DNA from: Lucifuga dentata
Lineage: Eukaryota; Chordata; Actinopteri; Ophidiiformes; Bythitidae
Direction of reading: 5' to 3'
Assembly: GCA_014773175.1 (NCBI GenBank)
Contig: VXCM01002108.1
Span: forward strand, 1 to 64,000
Length of the DNA: 64,000 bases
The notes beneath the pieces were generated by a model. That model did not search any database and had not been told where the DNA came from. It saw nothing but the letters and a program-made list of their open reading frames with translations. Position numbers and translations under genes: made by a program. Of the stretch, positions 50,953 to 61,547 are shown piece by piece; the stretch's first letter is position 1, and every line of letters starts with the position of its first letter.

Positions 50953-51540
50953 TTAAAAGACCATACCACCCATTTTGCATGTTTGAGCCTAATATATTCA
51001 ATTTTCATACATGTTACGTTACTGACAATCATTTCCCAAAGGATAAAACCGTATTTCAGCTTTCCTGATATTTTGCAAAATCTCTTAATCTTTCAAAATC
51101 AAATATTCAAGCGATACACCTACCTTAAAAATCAGTGTTTTTCCTGCTAATAGTTACACAGACTTATGAAGTCACAGTCCTCTAAATCTTTCCATAAACA
51201 CAGGTCTTCTTTTGGGACTATATTCCCTGGTGGAGACATACATTCACTCTGCGCTTTTTATTGCACTTAAATGTGAAAATTACGAAACTTTGAAACCTGA
51301 ATATACATCTTGTTCACGATGATGGATTACCTATCCCAAAAATGTTTCAAGCATCAACAAGTTGATTTTAATAGCGTACCAGAATGAACTGAAACCAATG
51401 GCAGTCTGGAAGGTAGAAAAAACATTCTTAACTCACCGTTCCAGTAGTATGCTTTGGGAAATGATTGTCAGTAACGATACATGTATGAAAATTGAATATA
51501 TTAAGCTCAAACATGCAAAATGGGTGGTATGGTCCTTTAA
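50953..51540. mobile_element. TTAA MITE, copy G
   Basis: TTAAAAGACCATACCACCC to GGGTGGTATGGTCCTTTAA, 588 bp, same orientation and interior as copy F. A 15 bp direct repeat of host sequence (CAGAATGAGGAAGCA) sits at 50938-50952 and again at 51616-51630. Confidence 0.87.
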
Positions 51541-52449
51541 GTGCATGTGCATATGTGCAGATATGTGTCTGAACATTTTTAAGCTTTAAAGCATCCAAAC
51601 TGTAAACTGCTACTGCAGAATGAGGAAGCACTGCTTTGATTCATTAGTATATAGATTTACAAACAGACAGGAAACTATTCACACTTTATTTGTGGCTGAT
51701 TCTGCATATTAACTTCATGTTTCTGTACATCTTGTGACTATAGTGACCTTTTCCTCTTCACTGAAAATTTATGAGCTCAATGTTAAGGCAATACTTTGTT
51801 CAATACAATATATAACACTAATGCACTGATAATAACCAATTTAGGACTCCAAGGGTAAAAAATAAATGTTATGTCTACAACTGATACCAATGAATCAACT
51901 ATGTCCCACTCCTTCTGTTAATTTCCAAACAGGAAGACGGTCTCCTCTTCATTTCCTGACTGGGCAGTGTCTGGCCATACCTGCTTCCTGCCTCTGCTTA
52001 GCAACGAGGGAAGTGTTACCAGGTGCTGTCGAGGGTCAGCTGCTCTCTTGGATGCTTCACACGACAACTGTGGCATAAAATGCAATGCACAATCACAAAA
52101 GAGGTGTGTCAAGTTACTGAAAAGCACAAAAGTTCAACAGCAAGTTTTTGTCTTTGTCTCACAAATTCAGATCAGTCATGGATAAATCACTTCAGTCCTT
52201 TATACTGGGGTAATTTATCATTACAAATCTGTCGTTATATTTTGATTCTATGTAGTTTTGTGTGTGTGTATATGTTTACATGAGACATGGCTTGAGAGAG
52301 CGTATTTAGATGTGTGTATATCAGGTACAGGCCTTTGACAGCCTCCTCTCCCCCTGCCCTCTTATTATCTCATCCTCCTCTCCACATGCTGGCAACATCC
52401 AACACAATAATTAGCAATCAGTCTCGCCCCAATGGTTCCATTCACTGAC

Positions 52450-52662
52450 CTGGTACACACACACACACAGAGCTACATAATGCACAAAGTGTTTCTTGTG
52501 TGTGTCTGGAGGATGTTGTTATCTGCTGTGAAGAGTCCTTGTGGGATCCAGCTTCGGGGCAATAAAGCTCAACAGTGCCATGGCTGTCTTTCTCTCTTCT
52601 GACCGAAGCACAGCAGCGACATAAGATAATGGCACCCAACACACTAATCAAAATAAAACACG
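52450..52662 (-). other. candidate transmembrane exon
   Basis: Acceptor TTACTTTATTTCAG, donor ACCAG|GTCAGT, phase 1 at both ends as is common in receptor genes. Encodes CFILISVLGAIILCRCCASV then RREKDSHGTVELYCPEAGSH: a hydrophobic run, a Cys cluster and basic residues as at a membrane-cytoplasm boundary. The last codons come from a TG repeat, which weakens the case. Not recognised as a known protein. Confidence 0.25.
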
Positions 52663-55318
52663 CTGAAATAAAGTAAGATGACATGCAAAAGCCAAACGCA
52701 AAAACACATCAGAGTATAGCATGATAATACAGAAATGACAGTACATGCACAAGAGACAAACCTCCAAAGATAACGGTAAATCGAAGAGCTAGTCAAGGTA
52801 ATGAGGTTTTCCTTGGATGTTAATTTCCCTCCTAATCAGTCGCCGCTCTTGCTGGCTGCTTCAGTAATTGCACAGCGGCTGTTGGCAGCAAAAGTTCTAA
52901 AATGGTAAAAATAGTACAAGTTCACGTTCAGACAGAAACTATTCCAGACAGAGAAATAAGACTGAGACGTTGTATTTATTTCTTTGAGTGGGTTTGGCGT
53001 GTCGAGAGGAAATGTCTTCTGACAAGTGAGTGTTTCGGACTGACAGCAGATAGAGAGTAACTCTGCAGTCCTGACTTTAACTGGAAGGGAATTCCATTGC
53101 TGTAAAGCAAAAATACCAGGTGGTGGTGGAGTAGGTTTAACAGACAAAGAAAAACCTGCTGTTGCTTCTCTCCTGATCAGACGAAGAAAAGGGTGATAGT
53201 TTCACTGAGATAGAGTCTCTGTATGATAATTAACTTTGGCAGTCGTGATAATGATGAATCAGTAAAATATTGTGTTAGACATTTATTGAAACCTGTCTTG
53301 CAGCTGCTTAGACTTTATTATCTGGACATGGCAACACAAAATCCTCCAAAACTAACTGGAAGGATTCTGTTGAGGCGTAAATTCTGCTGGAAAGTTCCGA
53401 CTTAAAACATGGGTAGTTTTGGAAATCACCGCTTCTGCCATCTTTAATGGGCATGCCTCTGTTTTCAGAAAGTTTTCTGACTCGTAATTACAACTTTTCT
53501 GTGCCCTCATCTCATAATTATACAGTATTTCTGATATGACTTGAAAGAAGAAGAACCAGTGAACATGGAGCAAACTTATACTTTTTACTTTTTTACTTTT
53601 AGAACTTTTTCTTTTCTGCTTTCGATTAATCACTGTAATCTTTTCTGAAGTGAAATATTCTCTCAGGCTGTGTAATCAGCTTCGCTCTGCGTCAGCAGTG
53701 AAAGGCCTAAAGCTGCAACCTCTGCGGCCGCCTGCTGACTGATTGAATAAGTCAAAAGGAGTGAGGGCCAGAGAAGGAGAGGGCGACAGAGTACCTGATG
53801 AAAGAGGGAGAGCAAGGCTCAAAAAAAAAAAGACAGACAAGGACAGCCTGCGCCCTCTGGTGCCTTTGTCCTATTGGCCAAGGGCTTGCCCGGCGCCAGT
53901 GGCAACCGATGACATCACTGTGTGAAACACGGCAGGGGAGGGTGGGGTCGACAATCTCCTCTCACTATGGCAACAGGTCCATTTTTGTGTGCCGCTCAAA
54001 GTTATACAGTGATTGCTCCACCTCTGACTACGAGTCTGACGCCAATTTTCTCTCTCTCTCTCTCTCTCTTGTCCTTTGTTCTTTCTTGCTATCCAACCTT
54101 AACTATGTCTGTTCTTTCTCTTCCCTCTGGCGATAAGTTGCTTTGTCTAAAATATTTATTAATTTTACATCATAAATAAGATTACACTCTGCTCAGCCAC
54201 TTCTCTTCACTCTTGTGTTTTCATGTATTGATCCTTTCATCCTTCCCTCCTCTGCTTCTTCTCCCTTCTCTTTCCTTCTTTCCCTCCCTCTTTGTCTTGT
54301 TTTATCCCCCCTCTCCTCCACCCTCTCTCTCTCTCTCTCTCTCCCTTCCTAGATTTTCTTCCACTTCCTTTCTCCTCTCAACCTTTCCTTCCCGCTTTGT
54401 TCCTCATCTTTCCTTTTCTCCTCCCATCCTCTCCACTCTTTGTGGTATTCAGCTGAGTCCATCGTAAGTGGATTGGTGGTGCGCCCACTTAAAAGAAGTG
54501 GAGGAATCACATCACTAATCCCATTGTGAGAGCACAAGAGCTGAGGAGAGAGAGAGGGGGAGAGAGAGAGTCCAGAGCGAGTGACATTATTTCTGCTTGG
54601 AGAAAGTGTGTTTGGGAAAGAGAGAGTGAGGAATATGCTATAGTCAAAAAGGGGAGGCGAGAGAGAATGCATGTGGGTATGAAAGACTAAAGGGGGGATG
54701 AAGAAAGTCAGAGTGGGTGAGAGATGGAGGGTCTTTGTGTATCTGTTAAATCAGGCATGTAACATCAGCTTTTGTAGAAAAGCCTTTCTAGACTCGTATG
54801 TAAGTGGCAGCGTCCTCTGATCTCTACATGAAAGACTGACACAGAAGGAAAAAGAGGAGAGAAAGTGGAGGAAGTCAGAAAACGTAGAAATGAGCAAATG
54901 GAGGTTAACGTGCAGTTTTTCATTCTTTACAAAATTATAAAGAAAATTGTTGTTGTTTTGCATTTCATAGCTCTGATTGACAGTTATTACTTGAAAATTG
55001 CAATTTGTGTTTCCAGAAATAACTTCGATCAAAGTCAAATTTTCCGGTGATGATTTCCTGGAATTTTCTTATGATTGTTAAGCTATCACACTGATATTAC
55101 CATCAGAAATTTGCAAACCTGACTCTAAAATGACACATTACATTGTCAGATTACTTTGTCGTTAGCATTTTAATCTAATACTATCAGAATATTGCTGCAC
55201 TGTAGCATAACCTCATTTATTACTCTTTAAATTGATTTTACAGCAAGACTTGATGCTAATATTACCCTGTTATGATTATTATTGGAAACAGATTACCCTA
55301 TTATTCCCCATTATTACT

Positions 55319-55358
55319 AATACTGAGTTTATTACTATGTAATAAACTCCCCAGTATT
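55319..55358. repeat. 40 bp hairpin, 3 nt loop
   Basis: AATACTGAGTTTATTAC pairs with GTAATAAACT, CCC, CAGTATT: 17 paired positions with a small bulge and loop TAT. Confidence 0.75.
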
Positions 55359-55943
55359 ATATAATATTTTACCATATTACCATAAATTTGTGACCTGTTA
55401 TCACCGTAATACAATAAACTGCTTCTAATTCATTTTTCCCAGCAGTGTTTTCATGTGCTTAGAACAAACAAGATGTCAAATTTCGAAAGAACAAAGTCTG
55501 AAAGAAAAAAAGAGTGAATGTAGAAAGAGGGGAAAATAAAAGAATGAAATATCTTCATGAAAGGGAGATCTTGAGGGTAATTTCAGATCATGTGATGTCT
55601 GGTCCTGTTCTGATCTCTGTCCTTTAATAAAATCTTCCCTCGCTTTTTCTATCCTGTCCTCGTTGATTTACTTACTTGCAGCAGCTTAACAACAGTACGT
55701 CTTTCTTGTCCTCCCTTTTTTTCTTCATTCCTTCTTTTTTTCTCCTTCATGCTCTCATCACCCACCAGGCGAAAACACACTCCTCTTTCATTCCTGACGC
55801 TCCCTTTTTCTTCTTCTGTCTCCCACTCCTCCTCCTCCTCCTCCTCGCCCTACAGGAGGTAGAAAGAGATTTATTGCGACTGAAGTGATATCATTGTTAG
55901 TTGCTGTCCTCTGAGCTTCCCTTTGAAAGACACACGCACCGCG

Positions 55944-55945
55944 CA

Positions 55946-55989
<44 letters not shown>

Positions 55990-56065
55990 GTGGTCAAATG
56001 CACACAGATTAGATAGGAATACATAAATGCATTCACACAGGCAGATGCATGTGCAACTATACAAA

Positions 56066-56108
<43 letters not shown>

Positions 56109-56215
56109 TTTATTACTCTCATGTCTGCTGTCAACTTGGGTTTATTCTCACACTGTAGGAGTGTGTGTCTTATGACCACCTAGTCATAAAAACTGTAGGA
56201 ATGAAGAGCTGACTT

Positions 56216-56262
<47 letters not shown>

Positions 56263-56341
56263 GCTCTTGGGGCTCCTCCTTGGGGTTTAAACCAGTGTTT
56301 TAAGGTCAGTGATGGTTGTACTGGTGATAACTGGAGCATTG

Positions 56342-56372
<31 letters not shown>

Positions 56373-56415
56373 TGCTCACACACACACACACACACACACA
56401 CATGCTCACACACGC
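55944..56415. repeat. cluster of four (CA)n/(TG)n arrays
   Basis: Arrays at about 55944-55984, 56065-56106, 56218-56260 and 56344-56415, the last a CA tract with a repeated CATGCTCA interruption. Confidence 0.92.
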
Positions 56416-58529
56416 AGTAGAACCACCATTGTTTGTCTTTTTATTTCTCTTAATCCACAATCGCCCTGATTCTACATCAGCAGCCATTTATCCTCAGATA
56501 ACCTTGACTGTGCGCGTTACTTGGATGGAATCATTTTCATCTAAATTAGCATTAGTTACAGGTATCGACGGCCCTGAGTGGAATTAAATCAACCTCATTG
56601 ATCTGATTGAGGCAAAGACAGGTATAATTGGGGTGGGGGTGGNGTGGGGGTCAGATGTGATGCTATTCAACACCCAGACAAAAGGTAAAAGGCTTAGATG
56701 GATTAGAATTTCAGTGTTCAGTGTAATAAAATGAAGGATGTATTGTTAATGAGTTTTAGTTCTCCCTGTTTTCATGCAAAAGAAATAAATTCTCCCACAC
56801 AGCACCAATTACAGTCTGAATGACTGTCAGACAAAAGACCTGATATTGAATATCTCACACATGCACACTTAATATCCATCTAACATTTATAACTACTTAT
56901 AGTCAACTTCATTTAAAAGGCTTTTATTCTAAAGCTGAGTGCTTGGCAGATGGTTTTGGGGTTGTTGGTGTATTTTGGGAGTGAGGATTTGAGATTTAAA
57001 ATTTGTTTATGACTATTTTAATCATATTTTATGCTTTTTTTTAATGATGTTAAGAGAGCAGCAACCCAGTTCTTAGGTTTGGGTTGTTGTAGTGAATCTG
57101 CGTTGGTCGAGATGAAATTTGTCTGTCTGTAAACACACTAACGGCTAAGCCAGTTGTTTGATGTTTGAATATGGGTTGAGCCATAAGCTCCATTTTTCAT
57201 GTTGTAAACAGACTAAAACTTGAAGGATGGAGGTTCTTTAGCCACACCAAAGAGTGCTGTTTATGATGAGCCCTTTACTAGATTAGATTCTGAATCACAG
57301 ACCATAAAAGGGCATTTTTACAATTTCAGTGTTCAAATAGGTTTTATTTTTTAGTCACATTATTAACCTCACAATGGCTGCTGATGGCTTTTGCTCGACT
57401 CCTTGTGGTCTGGTAAAGTCTTTGTAGATATTTACCTTGGACAGATGTTATTTTAAATAGGGCTGCATACCTCATCATTTTCTTCTCTCAGACATAAATC
57501 GTAGCTACACCTGAGTGGTCGAACGCAACATTTGATGGGCCCTCTGAGTTTCAAACTGGAAAAACCCAGCGTCTGTTTTGTCTGCATAAGTATTGACCAA
57601 AATTAGTCTAAATGTGTCATGCAGCTTCAGTTTCGTAAAGCTGTAATTTACACCATCAAAGACTCCCGTTAGTTTGTTCATTAGTCTGACCTTCATCTGC
57701 TGGACTCAACTGGTTTCCAGTGGCAGGTTACAAGAGTTAAATCTTGTACAAAATCTAACCTTTTACATCAAGAATTGGAAAACTGGAACACATTAAGCAT
57801 GAGCAAAAATTAGCAAGAATATTTATTGCAAACATCAATACAAGAATATTGACCCTTGTGTTATATAATCCTGTCATAAAAAGCAGACAGAAAATGGAAA
57901 TAACTGGGACTGAAGCGGTACGTTCTCCTTCTTGAAACTGGTCAAATTGACCCTCGAGCACATCCTAACCTTCAAATGAAGACTAGCCTGGAGCAAGATG
58001 GAGACTGTCCAGCAAAGTGCAAGCTGGGTTTTACTGTGCAAACATCAAATCTGTCACTCTGGGGAAGCCACAGTTCTCTTCTGTCATTCTCACTTTGTGT
58101 AAACCAGTCCATCCCTGCTGAAGGTGTGTTAAACCAACCCTTTACACCAACAAATATTCAATGCATGAAAAAAAAGGACCGCTGGGGGCAAGGACACATG
58201 ATATTCTTGGCTTGTAAAAACCCCATGGGGATATTTCTGTCAAAACCACAGATGTCATACAGAAGTGAACCACAGCTGGAAAATACGAGACAGAAATATC
58301 TGGAGGGCACCTTCATCCTCACGTCTCCTTCACTGTTTGATGGTTTGAGCCATCATCGCTGTCACGATTGACAAGGCGCCACCGGCCTCAAACGATGAAG
58401 GGACGGTTTGAGATTGTGGTTCCTGATTTCAGGAGCGACAACAGGATCGACGCAATTCTGCTACATGATTAGTCACTGATTGGTGACATCACCCAAAAGT
58501 TCAGCTGCGGGCAACTTTTACACAATAAC

Positions 58530-59151
58530 GCTGCGTTCCAGTCACAGTGGGGTGTCGGAATTTCCAGTTAAAAATTCTGTTTTCTGCCAAGCGTTCCAGC
58601 CAAATTTAAACAAAAAAAGCATGGCTGAATGCCATTAAATACTGTAATATTAAATAAATTTAGTAATAAATGCTGACTAAAGTAAAGTTAGACTACAGGA
58701 CTGTTTAGTTGGATTGTTACAATGATATTAATCACAGCGGGTATTAAATTATTTACAGTTACGTATCAATGGCAAACAGTTATCATACATTGTAGATTAA
58801 CTTAGACTGTAGTTAACTTGGTGATATATTTTGACCTTTTTATTTCAATATCTTGCAGTGTCATGCAAGAAAAAATACTTTATTCAGCTGTTAGCTGATT
58901 TAACATTCACAAAGCTCGCTTCCATGGGCGCTGCCATGTTGAGTGACGTCATACTCGTGAAGTCGGGGTANATTCACAAAGCTCGCTTCCATGGGCGCTG
59001 CCATGTTGAGTGACGTCATACTCGTGAAGTCGGGGTAAATAATTTTGGTCCGAGTTTCCAAGTCAAGCTCCGACTTCAAGTGCCGTTCCAATGCATTTTT
59101 CCAAGTAGGAGGTCGGAAAATTTCAAGTTCCGAGTCGACTAGAACACAGCA
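58530..59151. mobile_element. TIR element, GCGTTC family, copy 2 (reverse), with gap duplication
   Basis: Starts GCTGCGTTCCAGTC and ends AGTCGACTAGAACACAGC. The interior is the reverse complement of the 27.2 kb copy, including CAAAGCTCGCTTCCATGGGC. An N at 58971 sits between two 65-66 bp copies, doubling a GTGACGTCATAC segment that holds a consensus CRE. Confidence 0.78.
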
Positions 59152-59764
59152 TCAGGTGACAGAGCAAACGCGTCTCCAGCTGCAGAAAGCAAACACACGT
59201 TGACTTTTAGAAGGAAAAGGAAGTGAATGTGTGTGTGATTTGATAAAACAGCGCACACATTAAAGTGTCTGCTCCAGGACGCACTCGCTTACACTCAACT
59301 GGCTTTGCCAACAGGATGCCACAAATTGCCTTAGCTTGTCAATATGTGTTCATCTGTGCGTATGTGTGTGTGTGTGTGTGTGTGTGCTGTGTGACTCATT
59401 TAATATTGACTGTTTACTCTGTAGTTCATTACAGAACACTGACTATTAAGAAGACCTATTGAATTTGTCAATAGGTCGTGTGGTAAAAACATTCATGCTA
59501 TCTATTTTCCTGCCTCCTGTTTATATGTTTGACTGTGTAGATGTAGCAGCTCTTTGTTTTCTTTTTTGATGTTTTTGTAAATTATCAGCTTTAGGTATTT
59601 ATGTGGTTTAAATAGCGATATTAATTTAAAGCTGCTGTCAATACTTTCAGCTACTTTGTGATCCATTAGCTAGGATGGCTGCCAAAGATCACATATTGAT
59701 TTTGGCAGTGCACAGTGTTTATGCTGACATAAAGAGCAGACTTAGACAGCTGTTGAATGTCTAT

Positions 59765-59868
59765 TACTGTATATACTTGAGTATAAGCCAAATTTTTATT
59801 ACCAAATTTCACAAAGCAAATCAGGCGGTCAGCTTATACACGAGATTATACTTGAGTATATACGGTAT
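59765..59868. mobile_element. short MITE sharing ends with the 22.9 kb element
   Basis: TACTGTATATACTTGAGTAT on the left and the inverted ATACTTGAGTATATACGGTA on the right enclose about 60 bp, giving a near-complete foldback unit. The shared TATAAGCC block marks it as a deletion derivative of the same family. Confidence 0.75.
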
Positions 59869-60542
59869 CTTCATAACATAGCCATATAATGTTCACTGTA
59901 TCTATATGTCAGATAATAGTACTTTTTTTTTTTTGCTAGAAGCATGAAGGGATCAGAACAAAGTGTCTGGAGTTTGGGGTTCATTGGTCAAAATACTTCA
60001 GAGGCTCATTATGATAAAAGAATTCCTGTCTCTTTGCAGCTGTTTCTGTCCTCTATGTGGGACTTCATTGTTCCGTGTTATCGACATAATCCTGAGTCAT
60101 ATTTAGCACTGACATGAATGCAGCCCTCTCAGCAGCCAATCCTGTCTTTGGAAACTACAGTTAATGATTTTTCACATGGAACATAAAAGTGACAGCAAGC
60201 TTCTGTCTCATTCACAGTCGCACCATGTGGGCTGCTGCTGAAATGGGTTAAAAGATGTAGGCAATCGCCAAATGCAAAATTGACTGAGCTTCTGCTGTTG
60301 ATTAGAGGGCTGTACTGGTGGTAACTGGAGTGTTTACACACACGCGTGCACACAAACACACACTCGCACACACACAATTCCCACCCACAAATGTCAGAAA
60401 GCATTGATTGTGACAATGCGAACAAGAGTCCACCGGCAATTTCAGGTTTTGTTTGTGTTTCAACAAAGATATAAAAGACCCCGACAGTGCATTTAAAGGT
60501 CAAAACTGAAGAATAGAGGGTATGTTTCTGTGAGAGTGTGTA

Positions 60543-60546
<4 letters not shown>

Positions 60547-60582
<36 letters not shown>
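60547..60582. repeat. (GA)n microsatellite
   Basis: About 18 GA units, preceded by TGTGTGTATGTG. Confidence 0.93.
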
Positions 60583-60586
<4 letters not shown>

Positions 60587-61508
60587 CAGGAAATGATTAG
60601 TTTAAAAAACTCATTTAGAGAAATCATCTTTTTAAAAATTTATTATTTGAACTTTTATTGTGAAAAGAGATCATTGAATGAGAGCAAATTAAGATCCGTT
60701 CCCTCTCTTAATCCTAATTTTGACTCTAAAACAAGCCGTTTTTCAGAATGAGAGCTACAAAATGTGTTTCCTGTTCACTTTGTATCCTTAAAACTTTGTC
60801 CATGCCAGAGACCAAATTAGAAGACACACAGTAATCTGTGTTGTTAAAGCAGAAGCTCCTGCTCAGTGCTGAATTTAATCTCAATCTCAATCCACAGGGA
60901 CTAATCCCTGCAAGATTATGAACCCTCACTCCAGTACACACATATACAAACATGCACACACAGAGCATTATTAACAGTGTCTCAATTACATGTGACAATC
61001 TCCTCTGAGGGACATTGCCCCCTCAGCAGTAGCCCACATTACTCCGTCCCAGGCATAAACACATATTAACACACGTGCACACAATTAAAAATGTGCAAGC
61101 ACACACACATTTGAGCAAATGCAAAACTGTATGATCCTCACATCATATGTGCACGTTCATTTCTGCGTACATGCAGGCATACAGATGATATACAACATCT
61201 GACCACAGACTAACCTCATTTAACGTGTTGCTGGAGAGACTGAGGGATTAGCACACACACACACATACACACACATACCAGCATAAATTACTGCGTTAAT
61301 CTGTTATTGTACCAGGATTAGATAAACAACTGAAATATGCTGACTTTCAGTGTCGGAATAATGATGGTGGGATTATAAATTGTGTATATTGTGTCATCAC
61401 ATGTGTAATCTGTATTACATAGATACACAGCAGGCACAGAGCTACATGTAGATCATAGAATGAGCAAGGACTCAAAAGAGCAGGACATAAGAATAAGCAT
61501 GGCGATGG

Positions 61509-61547
61509 CACGTACACACACACACACACACGTGCGCGCGCGCACAC
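61509..61547. repeat. alternating purine-pyrimidine tract (Z-DNA prone)
   Basis: Unbroken alternation from CACGTACACA through GTGCGCGCGCGCACACA, including seven CpG steps in 20 bp. Confidence 0.7.

Larger units (their letters stand above)
51541..58529. other. non-coding interval, no gene recognised
   Basis: Contains the candidate exon at 52.5 kb, pyrimidine-rich (TC)n sequence at 54.05-54.45 kb, the hairpin at 55.3 kb and the CA cluster at 56 kb. A 131-codon plus-strand open frame at 57976-58371 has no recognisable domain. Confidence 0.45.

Noticed and set aside
52836..53147. Minus-strand frame with QQWNSLPVKVRTA, reminiscent of LINE reverse transcriptase ends
   Set aside because: One short look-alike motif with no supporting reverse transcriptase sequence next to it.
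54751..54830. Strong-looking acceptor (TTTTTCCTTCTGTGTCAG) on the minus strand at 54.84 kb followed by a short open frame
   Set aside because: The frame stops within 25 codons and encodes nothing recognisable.
57505..57696. Minus-strand frame NKLTGVFDGVNYSFTKLKLH
   Set aside because: Open for 63 codons only, no donor, no similarity I can name.
57976..58371. 131-codon plus-strand open frame
   Set aside because: No domain, no splice or promoter context and unremarkable composition; reads like a chance frame or an old repeat.
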